From assembly GCF_016863435.1 (NCBI RefSeq), contig NZ_BOOW01000016.1, positions 33,790 through 97,789 on the forward strand: a stretch of DNA of 64,000 nucleotides, in the 5' to 3' direction. This DNA comes from Sinosporangium siamense (GTDB lineage Bacteria; Actinomycetota; Actinomycetes; Streptosporangiales; Streptosporangiaceae). Positions 9,442 to 17,981 of the stretch are shown here, one piece after another. Both the position numbers and the translations under genes were made by a program. Each line of letters begins with the position of its first letter. Position 1 is the stretch's first letter. The notes under the pieces are model-generated. The model was given only the letters and a program-made list of their open reading frames with translations. It made no database searches and was not told the origin of the DNA.

Positions 9442-10098
9442 CTATGCCTCGCCGGCCTGAGCCGCGCCGAGAGAGCTCGTGTGGTCCGCCCAGCGGGTGA
9501 GGAGGTCGGTGTCGTGGCTGATGGCCAGGATGCCGGCGCCGGTCTGGGCGCGGTAGGCGTTGATGACCGCGACGAGGTGAGCCTGGGTGGAGGCGTCCAG
9601 CATGGTGGTCATCTCATCGCAGATCAGATAGCGCGGTGAGAGGGTCAGGGCGCGGGCCACGCAGGCGCGCTGGAGCTGGCCGTCGGAGACCTCGTGGGGT
9701 TTGCGGGTCAGCAGGTCGGGAGTGAGGCCGACCTCCGTGGCGAGGGACGAGACGCGGGCCGGGTCGGGGCGGCCTGCGGCGGCCAGAGGTTCGGCGACGA
9801 TCTCGGTGAGGGTGAGGCGCGGGTCCACGGCGAGCCGGGGCTGCTGATAGACGAGCGCCACCCGGATGCGCAGATCGCGCGGGGCGCGCTGGCGCCAGCC
9901 GGGGGTGGTGCGGCCGTCGACGGTGACGGTGCCCGAGCGGGGGCGGAGCATCATCGCCATCACCCGCGCCAGGGTGGACTTGCCGCAGCCGCTGGGCCCG
10001 CCGAGGCCCAGCACCGACCCCGGTTCGACGGCCAGCGTGACCCGGTCGAGGACCGTGCGCGAGCCGTACCTCACGGTGATGTCGCGTGCCTCAAGCAC
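9442..10098 (-). CDS. ABC transporter ATP-binding protein (peptide/nickel type, second ATPase)
   Basis: 218 residues: Walker A GPSGCGKST, Q-loop YQQPRLAVD, signature VSDGQLQR, Walker B YLICDEMTTMLD and the switch His (ISHDTDLL). The signature has Ser-Asp-Gly-Gln instead of Ser-Gly-Gly-Gln. It lacks the long C-terminal extension with the Oligo_HPY motif, so it is the DppF/NikE-like partner. GTG 10098 overlaps the stop of the first ATPase gene and follows CAGGAGG, so translation is probably coupled. It is the last gene of a five-gene importer operon. The longer open frame to 10599 is antisense composition. Confidence 0.9.
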   Translation of the reverse strand: MLEARDITVRYGSRTVLDRVTLAVEPGSVLGLGGPSGCGKSTLARVMAMMLRPRSGTVTVDGRTTPGWRQRAPRDLRIRVALVYQQPRLAVDPRLTLTEIVAEPLAAAGRPDPARVSSLATEVGLTPDLLTRKPHEVSDGQLQRACVARALTLSPRYLICDEMTTMLDASTQAHLVAVINAYRAQTGAGILAISHDTDLLTRWADHTSSLGAAQAGEA

Positions 10099-11029
10099 GG
10101 CTGCCCTCCTGGTGGACGAGCGGGTGGTGGCAGGCCGCCCGGGCGCCCCGCACGGGGAGCTCGTCGCACAAGGCGGTGCGATGCGGGCAGCGGGGGGCGA
10201 AGGCGCACCCGGCGGGCAACGCGGTGAGCTCCGGCGGCATCCCCGGCACCGGCACGAACGCCCGGTGCGGCTGGGCGTCGAAGAGCCCGGCGCTGTAGGG
10301 GTGGTGCGGCCGGTTGAGCACCTCCTCGGCGGGGCCGAGTTCGACGATGCGGCTGGCGTACATGACCGCGAGGTCGTCGGCGACACGTTCCGCGGCCCGC
10401 AGGTCGTGCGTGATGAGGAGTACGGCACGGCCTTCGTCGCAGAGTTCCCGCAGCGTGGCCATGGCACGCTCGACGAGGTCGCGGTCGAGCCCGGTCGTGG
10501 GCTCGTCGGCGAGCAGCAGCCACGGGTCGCCCGCCAGCGCCATCGTGTTGGCGACCCGCTGCGCCATGCCCCCCGACAACTCATGCGGATAGCGGTCAAG
10601 GTCGGCGGGCCGCAGCCCGAACCGCCGGGCCAGCTCGTCGGCCGACTCCGGCCGCCGCCCGAGTTCGCGGAGGGCCTCGGCGAGCTGGGCTCTCGCCGTA
10701 CGCACCGGGGTGAGGTGGGTGGCGGGCGACTGCGGGATCAGCCCGATGGACCGCCCCCGCACCCGCTCCGCCAGGGTGCGCTCGGACGCGCCGATCAGCT
10801 CGGTGGCAGTGCCGCCCTCGGTGAGTACGGCACTGCCGGACGTCCTGGCGTTGCCCGGCAGCAGCCCGAGCAGCGCGTGGGCGAGCACCGACTTGCCGCA
10901 GCCGGACTCGCCGACGAGCGCCAGGCAGCGGCCGGGCCGCACCGTGAAGGACGCGTCGCCGACCGCCCGCACGACGGCGCCGGGGATGTGGAAGGAGACC
11001 GACAGGCCGGTGACGGTGAGGCTGTTCAC
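10091..11029 (-). CDS. ABC transporter ATP-binding protein (OppD/DppD-like)
   Basis: 312 residues: Walker A GESGCGKS, Q-loop IPQSPATHLTP, signature LSGGMAQR, Walker B LLLADEPTTGLD and His switch ITHDLRAA. The C-terminus carries the Cys-containing Oligo_HPY segment (GCAFAPRCPHRTALC), which marks peptide and nickel importers. GTG 11029 overlaps the permease stop by four bases (GTGA); the frame upstream of it is permease antisense. It pairs with the shorter ATPase to power uptake. Confidence 0.92.
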   Translation of the reverse strand: MNSLTVTGLSVSFHIPGAVVRAVGDASFTVRPGRCLALVGESGCGKSVLAHALLGLLPGNARTSGSAVLTEGGTATELIGASERTLAERVRGRSIGLIPQSPATHLTPVRTARAQLAEALRELGRRPESADELARRFGLRPADLDRYPHELSGGMAQRVANTMALAGDPWLLLADEPTTGLDRDLVERAMATLRELCDEGRAVLLITHDLRAAERVADDLAVMYASRIVELGPAEEVLNRPHHPYSAGLFDAQPHRAFVPVPGMPPELTALPAGCAFAPRCPHRTALCDELPVRGARAACHHPLVHQEGSRA

Positions 11030-11850
11030 AGCGACAGCTCCGATCGCCGGCGTGGGCTCCGCCGGTCGCGCAGGTGGTTGGCGAGGATCGCGATGGCGAG
11101 TGTGGGCAGCACGACGAACAGGCCGGGCGCGAGGCTCGCCCACCAGCCGCCGGTGAGCAGCGACCGCTGCCCGTCGTTGATCATGTTGCCGAGGGAGGCC
11201 ATGTGCGGCGGCAGGCCGAGGCCGAGGAAGCTCAGCGCGGTCTCGTGCCAGATGGCGTGCGGGATCATCAGCACGCTCGCCAGCATCAGGTGGGGAAGCA
11301 GATGGGGGAGCAGGTGGCGGCGCACCACCCGGGCCCGGCTCGCGCCGCCCGAGATGGCGGCCTCCACGAAGGGCCGTGACCGCAGGCTCAGCACCTCGGA
11401 GCGCACGATGCGCGCCGACGTGGTCCAGTGGGTGACCCCGACCGACACCACGACCGCGACCGGGCTCGGGGAGAACATCGCCACGATGAAGATGCCGAAC
11501 AGCAGGTGCGGCAGCGAGTTGAACCCGTCGACGATCCGCATCAGCACCCGGTCCAGCGTGCCGCCCGCACTGCCGGCGACCAGACCCACCAGGCCGCCGA
11601 TGGTGATCGACACCAGCGCGGCGACCATCCCCACGGTGAACGACACCCGCAGCCCGTAGATCGAGCGCACCAGCACGTCGCGCCCCACCTCGTCGGTGCC
11701 GAGCGGATGGGCGAACGACGGCGGCAGCCCCGCCGACCGCAGGTCCACGAGCCGCTCGTCGAGCTGGACGATCGGCGGCACAAGCAGCACCGCCAGACCG
11801 AGCACCGCCAGCACGGCGACGGCGAAGACGAGCCCCTTGCGGCCCCTCAT
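11026..11850 (-). CDS. ABC transporter permease (DppC-like)
   Basis: 274 residues with five or six membrane helices and the BPD_transp_1 domain. The cytoplasmic coupling loop reads EAAISGGASRARVVRRHLLP, a form of the EAA motif. The segment HPLGTDEVGRDVLVRSIYG near the N-terminus is diagnostic of DppC/OppC/NikC permeases. ATG 11850 overlaps the previous stop (TGATG). It forms the channel with the DppB-like subunit. Confidence 0.92.
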   Translation of the reverse strand: MRGRKGLVFAVAVLAVLGLAVLLVPPIVQLDERLVDLRSAGLPPSFAHPLGTDEVGRDVLVRSIYGLRVSFTVGMVAALVSITIGGLVGLVAGSAGGTLDRVLMRIVDGFNSLPHLLFGIFIVAMFSPSPVAVVVSVGVTHWTTSARIVRSEVLSLRSRPFVEAAISGGASRARVVRRHLLPHLLPHLMLASVLMIPHAIWHETALSFLGLGLPPHMASLGNMINDGQRSLLTGGWWASLAPGLFVVLPTLAIAILANHLRDRRSPRRRSELSL

Positions 11851-12830
11851 CAGCCCACCCCCAGCGTGCGCACCCGCGGGTCGGCGACCGTGTAGCCGAT
11901 GTCGGCCAGCAGGTTGCCGCCGAGCACCGCGATCGTGCCGAGCAGCGTGGTGACCGCGAGCAGCGGGAAGTCGACCGCGAGCGCGGCCTGCACCGACGCC
12001 GAGGCCACCCCCGGCCACGAGAACACGCTCTCCACGAGGATCGCGCCGGTGACCAGTTCGGGCATGCGCGCCCCGAGCAACGTCAGGAAGGGGAGGAGGG
12101 CCGAGCGCAGCGCATGCCGTACCAGCACCGTGCGCTCCCGCAGACCGCGGGCCCGCGCGCCGATCACGAAGTCCTCCCGCAGGGTGCCGATCACCGACTC
12201 CCGCACAAACAGCACCAGCCACGACGACTGCGACACCGCGAGCACCACGACCGGCAGCACCATGTGGTGGGCGACGTCCAGCGGGTCGAGCGTCGTCGAC
12301 GCCGCGTCGGTGAGCCCGCCCGCCGGCATCCACCCGAGTTGTACGGCGAAGACCCAGATGGACAGCAGCCCGAGCCAGAAGACCGGCACCGACTCGTTCG
12401 CGAACGCGCCGCCCGTGATGACGCGGTCGAGCCACGAGCCGCGCCGCCACGCCGCGATCGTGCCGATCACGAGGCTTCCGGCGAGCATGAGCACGATCGC
12501 GCAGCCCGTCGCCAGCAGCGTCCACGGCAGCCGCTCCGCGATCACCTCGGCGACAGGCCGGTGAAACGATCGCGAATCGCCGAGGTCGCCTTGGAGAAGG
12601 TTGCCCAGCCATGTGGTGAACTGCTCCAGCACCGGACGGTCGACGCCCCAGTTCTCCCGGATCTGTTCCACGATCTCGGGTGCGGTGACGGTCGCCCGGT
12701 CCCCGAGATATTGACGGACCGGGTCGAACGGCGAAGCCTGCGCGAGCGCGAACATCGCCACCGTGACGATCAGCAGCAGCGGCGCGGCGAACGCGGCCCG
12801 CCAGGCCACCATGCGGGCGACGGCTCTCAC
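11850..12830 (-). CDS. ABC transporter permease (DppB-like)
   Basis: 326 residues, six predicted membrane helices, with the N-terminal DppB signature (ASPFDPVRQYLGD and ENWGVDRPVLEQF) and the EAA-type loop (IGARARGLRERTVLVRHAL). GTG 12830 overlaps the stop of the binding-protein gene by four bases (GTGA); frames further upstream are shadows of that gene. Partner of the DppC-like permease. Confidence 0.92.
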   Translation of the reverse strand: MRAVARMVAWRAAFAAPLLLIVTVAMFALAQASPFDPVRQYLGDRATVTAPEIVEQIRENWGVDRPVLEQFTTWLGNLLQGDLGDSRSFHRPVAEVIAERLPWTLLATGCAIVLMLAGSLVIGTIAAWRRGSWLDRVITGGAFANESVPVFWLGLLSIWVFAVQLGWMPAGGLTDAASTTLDPLDVAHHMVLPVVVLAVSQSSWLVLFVRESVIGTLREDFVIGARARGLRERTVLVRHALRSALLPFLTLLGARMPELVTGAILVESVFSWPGVASASVQAALAVDFPLLAVTTLLGTIAVLGGNLLADIGYTVADPRVRTLGVG

Positions 12831-14383
12831 TTGGCGGGCTTCCAGGTGTGCAGGTTGCGGAACAGGCCGCCGGTGGCGTGCTCGTGCCCGTCGACGCCAG
12901 GCGTCACGCCCTGCCAGTCGCCCCGGATGACGTAGACGTGCTTGAGGAAGACGAGGAAGCTCCATGCCTCGTCCTCGAAGATGGTCTTCTGGAAGTCGTC
13001 GTAGGCGGCCTTGCGCTCGGCCTCCTCCCCCGACTCGCGGGCCTTCTCCAGCGCCTTGTCGACCTTCGGGTTGTCGTAGCGGCCGGGGTTGAAGAAACCC
13101 TTGCCTGCGTAGGCCGAGTGGAACAGCTCGTAGTTGATGTAGTCCGGGTCGTAGGCGCTGCCCCAGCCCATCATGAGCGCGTCCTTGGCCATGCGCGGCT
13201 CGATCGCGTCCCAGTCGAGGCCGGCGGGCTCCACGTCGAGGCCGATCTTCCTGGCGTCGGAGGCCGCCGCGAGCGCGAGCTCCTTGCGCAGCGAGTCGCC
13301 CGCCGGATACATCAGCGTGAACTTCGCGGGCTTTCCGTCCTTGACCCGGATGCCGTCCGCGCCGGGCTTCCACCCGGCCTCGTCGAGCAGTTTGCCCGCC
13401 CCGGCCGGATCGCTCGTGCCCTTCCCGGTGACGACAGCGTTGTACCACTTCGTGGCGGGCGAGATCGGGCCGAACGCCGGCTCGCCCGCCCCCGCCAGGA
13501 TCGTGTCCACCATCGCCTGCCGGTCGACGGCCAGGCTGAACGCCTTGCGGATCGCCAGGTCGCCGGTCACCGGCTCCTTCATCGGGAACATGATGCCGCG
13601 GTAGTCGTTGGCTGCGACGTCGTAGACCTTCAGCCCCGCCTGGGTGCGGAACGGCGCGGCCACCTTGGGCGGCAGGATCGTCGCGTCGAACTCCCCGGCC
13701 GACATGCGCGTCGCCCGCACGTTGTCGTCGGCGGCGAACGCCACCACCACCTTCGGGATCGCCGGAGCGCCGCCCCAGTAGGCGGTGTTGGCGGTGAACG
13801 CCACCTTGTCACCCGGCGTCCACGACACGAACCGGTACGGCCCGGTGCCGGGCGGCGTCTCCTTCAACGAGGCGCCCTTCGGCACGACGCCCAGCGTGGT
13901 GCGCTGGACCAGCGGGGCGTAGGGGTAGTTGAGAGTGAACACCACGGTCTTGGGGTCCGGCGCCTCGACCTCCTTGATCGCGGCGAAGTCGCCGGCGATG
14001 GGGGAGCTGCTCTTCGGGTCGAGCATCGTCTCGTAGGTGTATTCCACGTCGGCGCTGGTCAGATCCTGGCCGTTGTGGAACTTGACCCCGTCGCGCAGGG
14101 TGAAGGTGACCGTCTTGCCGTCCTTGGAGGTGGTGGGCGGTCCCGAGGCCAGCGCCGGTTCCATCGACAGGTCGGGGGCACGGCTCATCAGGCCGTCGAA
14201 CATGAGCGATCCGCCGTCGGGGGAGTAGCCGAGCATCGGGTTCAGGCTCTCGAACTCCGAACTCAAGGCGATGACGAAGGTGTCGTCCGCGGTGCTGGGA
14301 GCGCTCCCGCCCGGCGGTGCCGGCGCCGAGCACGCGGCGGTGAACAGTGCGAACGTCAGCGGGAGCACGACGGCGCGCCTCAT
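12827..14383 (-). CDS. substrate-binding lipoprotein of peptide/nickel ABC importer (SBP family 5)
   Basis: 518 residues. A lipoprotein signal peptide ends in FTAACSAP, so the protein is anchored outside the membrane. The mature part is a family 5 binding protein (ESLNPMLGYSPDGGSLMFDGL, then RDGVKFHNGQDLTSADVEYTYE). These proteins bind di- or oligopeptides, nickel chelates or glycosides; the sequence does not tell which. ATG 14383 follows AGGAGGTTCCCCC. First gene of the operon, so its upstream region at 14384-14525 should carry the promoter. Confidence 0.93.
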   Translation of the reverse strand: MRRAVVLPLTFALFTAACSAPAPPGGSAPSTADDTFVIALSSEFESLNPMLGYSPDGGSLMFDGLMSRAPDLSMEPALASGPPTTSKDGKTVTFTLRDGVKFHNGQDLTSADVEYTYETMLDPKSSSPIAGDFAAIKEVEAPDPKTVVFTLNYPYAPLVQRTTLGVVPKGASLKETPPGTGPYRFVSWTPGDKVAFTANTAYWGGAPAIPKVVVAFAADDNVRATRMSAGEFDATILPPKVAAPFRTQAGLKVYDVAANDYRGIMFPMKEPVTGDLAIRKAFSLAVDRQAMVDTILAGAGEPAFGPISPATKWYNAVVTGKGTSDPAGAGKLLDEAGWKPGADGIRVKDGKPAKFTLMYPAGDSLRKELALAAASDARKIGLDVEPAGLDWDAIEPRMAKDALMMGWGSAYDPDYINYELFHSAYAGKGFFNPGRYDNPKVDKALEKARESGEEAERKAAYDDFQKTIFEDEAWSFLVFLKHVYVIRGDWQGVTPGVDGHEHATGGLFRNLHTWKPAK

Positions 14384-14430
14384 GGGGGAACCTCCTGGGA
14401 TATGTCACTTGGACAGTAACGGAGAGAATT

Positions 14431-14442
14431 TTGCAGTTGCAA
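14431..14442. promoter_or_regulatory. short palindrome between divergent genes
   Basis: TTGCA-GT-TGCAA lies in the 142-base gap between the ABC operon (-) and the Pro-rich membrane protein gene (+). Its position fits an operator, but five-base arms are weak evidence. Confidence 0.25.
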
Positions 14443-14525
14443 GGAGGGTGCAGTTAGGCCCCAGTGATCCACTAAAGCCGGAAATGTGGTAGCAGTTGGG
14501 GAAACCCATATGAGGGGGACGAGAG

Positions 14526-14945
14526 ATGGCATACGGCTATCCCGACCCGCACCACTTCCATGCGCCACCCCCACCTCCGCAGAGATTCGGCAGCGCGACG
14601 GTGATCCTGCTCGCCTCCGGGCTCACCGGGGTGGCGGGGTTCCTCATCGGGATCTTCGTCGGCCTCAGCGCTGTGGAGCCCGCGCCTGCGCCTGCGCCCA
14701 GTTCGAGCAGTCCGGAGCAGTTCACCTTCAGTACGCCGGCCGAGACGCCGCCTCCCGTCCAAGAGCAGCAGCCCGGGGTGCAGCCGACGCCGGGGACGGG
14801 GGTGCAACCGGGAACCGGTCAGCAGGGTCAGTCAGGACAGTTGGACCCCTCGGGGCAGCCCGGTCAGCCGGGTAGTGGGCAAACCACCATAAATCCCAAC
14901 GGGACCCTCCAAAACGGTTTCCCGCAGTCAGGCTTTCCCGAGTGA
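14526..14945 (+). CDS. Pro/Gln-rich single-pass membrane protein
   Basis: 139 residues of unknown function. The N-terminus is His/Pro-rich (DPHHFHAPPPPPQRF), followed by one membrane helix (about 24-50, VILLASGLTGVAGFLIGIF) and a low-complexity exterior rich in Pro, Gln, Gly, Ser and Thr. The layout suggests a membrane anchor with a flexible extracytoplasmic tail. ATG 14526 is preceded by GAGGGGGACGAGAG. It is divergent from the ABC importer operon. No catalytic motif is visible. Confidence 0.7.
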   Translation: MAYGYPDPHHFHAPPPPPQRFGSATVILLASGLTGVAGFLIGIFVGLSAVEPAPAPAPSSSSPEQFTFSTPAETPPPVQEQQPGVQPTPGTGVQPGTGQQGQSGQLDPSGQPGQPGSGQTTINPNGTLQNGFPQSGFPE

Positions 14946-15001
14946 CCTGCATACAAGGGATGAGTCGCGTGCCTACTGCACTGTAAGTTACCTTTCCAGT
15001 C

Positions 15002-15757
15002 ATGGCCGACATCGTCTATCCGCCCGTCATCTGGACCGCGCTGACCGCGTTCCGAGCCCTGGACCTCAGGGTGCATGTGGACGGGGCCGAGCACATCCCG
15101 AGGACCGGCGGGGCGGTCCTGGTCAGCAACCATGTCAGCTACCTGGACTTCATCTTCGCGGGATATGCCGCCAGGCCCGCCCGCCGCCTCGTGAGGTTCA
15201 TGGCGAAAAAGGAGGTCTTCGACCACAGAATCTCCGGCCCCCTGATGCGCGCCATGCACCACATCCCCGTCGACCGCTCCGCCGGCGCAGGGGCCTACGA
15301 CAACGCTGTGCAGGCCCTCCGCGACGGCGAGATCATCGGCGTCTTCGCCGAGGCCACCATCAGCCGCTCCTTCACGATCAAGGAGATCAAGACCGGAGCC
15401 GTGCGCATGGCGGCGGCCGCCGGGGTGCCGCTCATCCCGGTGACCCTGTGGGGCAGCCAGCGCCTGTGGACCAAGGGCCGCCCGCGCAACCTCCTCCAGC
15501 GCCACGTGCCCGTCAGCATCCACGTCGGGCCGCCCGCCTACCCCAGCCTCCACGACGACCCGGCGGTCCTCACCTACGACCTGCGCGCCCGCCTCTCCAC
15601 CATGCTCGACCGCGCCCAGCGCGCCTACCCCGACATCCCGCCCAGCGTCTGGTGGCAACCCGCCCACCTCGGCGGCATCGCCCCCACCCCCGAGGAGGCC
15701 GACGCCATGGACGACGCCGAAGCCGAGGCCCGCCGCGAGAGGCGCCAAAACCGCTGA
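15002..15757 (+). CDS. 1-acyl-sn-glycerol-3-phosphate acyltransferase family protein
   Basis: 251 residues with the PlsC domain. The catalytic H-x4-D box is NHVSYLD; the second conserved block is FAEATISRSF, the actinobacterial variant of FPEGTR; a third block is PLIPVTLWG. Such enzymes move acyl groups onto lysophosphatidate or related acceptors at the inner membrane face. The C-terminal tail is basic and Pro-rich. It stands alone between short gaps, so the exact acceptor cannot be read from context. Confidence 0.88.
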   Translation: MADIVYPPVIWTALTAFRALDLRVHVDGAEHIPRTGGAVLVSNHVSYLDFIFAGYAARPARRLVRFMAKKEVFDHRISGPLMRAMHHIPVDRSAGAGAYDNAVQALRDGEIIGVFAEATISRSFTIKEIKTGAVRMAAAAGVPLIPVTLWGSQRLWTKGRPRNLLQRHVPVSIHVGPPAYPSLHDDPAVLTYDLRARLSTMLDRAQRAYPDIPPSVWWQPAHLGGIAPTPEEADAMDDAEAEARRERRQNR

Positions 15758-15921
15758 CCGCCGTCAAGCGGGCTCGTGCCGTACGGCGCAGCCCGCCGCG
15801 TGCGTGTGCCTCGGCTGCCGGCCCTGGCTCGACGAGGTGTCGCCAGGGGCCTCCCAGCGCCTAATCTGGGCGGTTCAGTCGAGGACGCAAGGGTCCGCAG
15901 ACGATATGCCGAGGAGGACCC

Positions 15922-16839
15922 GTGCGCATCGCGTTCGCCGGCCTGGCCACCAGCCATCCGTTCACCGACGCCCGCACCCTCGCCCGCCACGCGGAACTGT
16001 CGGTGTGGGAGGAGGACGCCGAGCGGCTGGCCAGATTCACCGCCGAGCACCCCCATGCACGCGTGGCCCGCGACCTCGACGACCTGCTCGCGCCCGGCGC
16101 CGACGGGATCGTCCTCACCGTGCAGACCCCACGCGTCGCCGATGTGTTGGAGCCCGTGCTGACCCTCGGCGCCCCCTGCTTCGTCAACAAACCGGCCGCC
16201 GCCACCCGCGCCCAGCTCGAACGCCTGGACGCGCTGGTGTCACCGCACTCCGAGAAGGTGCTGACAAGCTCGGTGCTGAGGTTCGCGCCCGCCTTCGCCG
16301 GCTACAGCATCGGCTCACAGGTGATGTCGGTCCGTGCGACCGTCCGGCACGACGTGGGGCTCTGGGCGACCGGCTACAACCCCTGGCAGGACGACCCCGC
16401 GGAGGGCGGCGGCACGCTGGTCACGATGGGCATCCACGGGGTCGAGTTGCTGGTGGCCCTCCTCGGCCCTCATGTGCGCCTGGCGGGCGCGGCCGGGTCG
16501 CTGCGGCGGCACAAGGGCCTGCGCTCGGAGGACACCGGCGTCATGGCCCTCATCTGGGAGAGCGGCGTGACCGGGGTGGTCGAGATCCTCGGCGCGACGG
16601 ATGTCGAGTCCTATACGGTCTCGGTGCATACGGCGGAGGACACCGAACAAATCGTCATCGAGAGCGGCGCCGACGTCCTGAAAGGCCTCGGCTACGAGGG
16701 CACGATCGACGCCTTCCTGTCGATGGTGCACGGCGCCCCGAGCCCGGTGCCGTGGGGGGAGACCCGCGCCATCCTCAACATCCTGATCTCCGCCCGCGAG
16801 TCGGCCACCCGGCCTTTGATGGAGGTCGAGCGGATGTAG
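15922..16839 (+). CDS. Gfo/Idh/MocA-family oxidoreductase
   Basis: 305 residues with an N-terminal Rossmann fold and a C-terminal alpha/beta domain. The nucleotide-binding start is shortened (IAFAGLATSH), the EKP-type motif appears as FVNKPAA with the conserved Lys, and the likely catalytic His is in TMGIHGVELL. Members oxidise or reduce sugars or cyclitols with NAD(P). GTG 15922 follows GAGGAGGACCC. It may work with the epimerase/aldolase locus 2 kb downstream, but the shared operator found there is not present here. Confidence 0.82.
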   Translation: MRIAFAGLATSHPFTDARTLARHAELSVWEEDAERLARFTAEHPHARVARDLDDLLAPGADGIVLTVQTPRVADVLEPVLTLGAPCFVNKPAAATRAQLERLDALVSPHSEKVLTSSVLRFAPAFAGYSIGSQVMSVRATVRHDVGLWATGYNPWQDDPAEGGGTLVTMGIHGVELLVALLGPHVRLAGAAGSLRRHKGLRSEDTGVMALIWESGVTGVVEILGATDVESYTVSVHTAEDTEQIVIESGADVLKGLGYEGTIDAFLSMVHGAPSPVPWGETRAILNILISARESATRPLMEVERM

Positions 16840-16902
16840 CACCCAAGGGATGAAATAAGCCTACTGATCACATCGGATCTCGCCTTTGGCGATGATTGCA
16901 CC

Positions 16903-17439
16903 ATGCGTCTGAACCGCGCCCCTCGTAATGGCCCCGCGGTGCTGTATGTAGGGGCCGTCGGGCTTGCCTCACTTCTGACGCTTGTCGTGGCGAGCAGTCC
17001 CGGCTTGTCCGGCTGGACCCTGCTGCTGGCGTTGTACTGGCTGATTCTTGTCGTCATCTGGCCGTCGTGGATATGGGAGCCCACCATGGCGGGGCAGCGG
17101 CTCTGGTCACTGCTCGTTTCACTCGGTTTCGTGCTGGTCACCGTACTGCTGGTCAAGGTTGACGTGCCGCTTCACGTGCGCTTCGCCCTGTCGGAGTCCA
17201 GCTTGGAGCGACATGCCCGATCAGCGCATGCAGAAGAGCGAGAGGATCAGTGGTGGGGCCTGTTTCATGTGAACTACGTGGAGAAGATCCCTGAAGGCAC
17301 GATTTTCCTGGTCACGGACATCGGACTGGACTGGTTGAGCCACGGCTTCGCCTACCTCCCGGACAAGCCGCCGGTCGGGGAAGCGCACAGATATGAGCAC
17401 TTCAAGGGCCCGTGGTATCGCTGGAGCGAAGGCCCCTGA
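16903..17439 (+). CDS. hypothetical membrane protein
   Basis: 178 residues. Three hydrophobic segments fall at about 14-32, 38-57 and 66-85, followed by a soluble C-terminal part of about 90 residues (LSHGFAYLPDKPP near the end). It resembles the many small actinobacterial envelope proteins with no assigned role. ATG 16903; a hairpin at 17459-17488 follows the stop. Confidence 0.7.
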   Translation: MRLNRAPRNGPAVLYVGAVGLASLLTLVVASSPGLSGWTLLLALYWLILVVIWPSWIWEPTMAGQRLWSLLVSLGFVLVTVLLVKVDVPLHVRFALSESSLERHARSAHAEEREDQWWGLFHVNYVEKIPEGTIFLVTDIGLDWLSHGFAYLPDKPPVGEAHRYEHFKGPWYRWSEGP

Positions 17440-17458
17440 CCCCCCTTGACGTGACGAC

Positions 17459-17488
17459 GGCCCCGACCCGCACACCTGTTCGGGGGCC
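17459..17488 (+). terminator. terminator hairpin after membrane protein gene
   Basis: GGCCCCGA and TCGGGGGCC pair, with one extra G, around a loop of about 13 bases, 20 bases after the stop at 17439. No T tract, as is usual in this GC range. Confidence 0.55.
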
Positions 17489-17589
17489 ATGAACTGAGGG
17501 GTGCCCATGCGCATGTTGGTCGCGGGTCGACGACGGGCTCCGCGAATCCATTACCGATGTACGGATATTCCCAACAACGTGACCTTCGC

Positions 17590-17750
17590 TCAAGTTAGCC
17601 GGGAAAAAGGATTTCCAGTTGGTGGATCCGCGGCGACCAGGTTGAGGGCAAAGGCTGCCGACAAGCCCGTCTCCTCGGCGACCTCTCGCAGAACCGCCTG
17701 CTCCAGCCCCTCGCCCGCTTTAACTCCGCCCGGTCTCGACCAGAAGGCAG
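17590..17750 (-). pseudogene. Nudix hydrolase fragment
   Basis: One minus-strand frame reads TAFWSRPGG, then VKAGEGLEQAVLREVAEETGL. This is a full Nudix box (Gx5Ex7REUxEExGU) with the usual Pro-Gly-Gly before it. The frame stops at 17590 after about 25 more residues; a Nudix protein needs ~130, so both ends are missing. It overlaps a second fragment in another frame (17720-17824), which points to a recombination scar. Confidence 0.65.
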
Positions 17751-17824
17751 TGGGCCACCCAGTGCGGGAAGCCGGCGGGACGCATGGTGCCGCAGTTCAT
17801 GTGGTGGATCTTCATCTTTCCCAT
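17720..17824 (-). pseudogene. metallo-beta-lactamase-fold hydrolase, N-terminal fragment
   Basis: ATG 17824 opens a 34-codon frame: MGKMKIHHMNCGTMRP, then HWVAHCLLVETG and a stop. KIHH(L)NCGTM and HCLLVET are the first two conserved blocks of a family of actinobacterial MBL-fold hydrolases; the stretch between them is shortened and everything after, including the metal-binding HxHxDH, is missing. It runs directly into the Nudix fragment. Confidence 0.6.
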
Positions 17825-17941
17825 GGTGAGGGCTGGAACTTGCCGACGGGTGGGGGTGTGAGCGGGTCACAATGCCCTGAACGCCGTTTTCACCTGGGCG
17901 TTGTTCCAGGATCAGTTGTTGACAGGGCGGCTATAGCGAGA

Positions 17942-17959
17942 TTACGGTCTGGACCGTAA
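17942..17959. promoter_or_regulatory. operator copy 1 (perfect palindrome)
   Basis: TTACGGTC-TG-GACCGTAA, eight-base arms, perfect. It ends 22 bases before the GTG of the epimerase gene, a place suited to repression. A close copy lies at 21614-21631 and a degenerate one at 36386-36403. The probable binder is the PucR-like regulator encoded at 20388-21593. Confidence 0.75.
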
Positions 17960-17981
17960 AATCTCTATGGTTGGAGGTCGC

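Larger units (their letters stand above)
17440..17981. other. relic-bearing intergenic region
   Basis: About 540 bases without an intact gene. Contents from left to right: terminator hairpin, unassigned sequence to 17589, the overlapping Nudix and MBL fragments on the minus strand, then the operator at 17942-17959 before the epimerase gene. Confidence 0.6.

Noticed and set aside
12848..14419. 523-codon plus-strand open frame
   Set aside because: Antisense of the substrate-binding protein gene; rich in Arg, Gly, Val and His as expected for a shadow frame.
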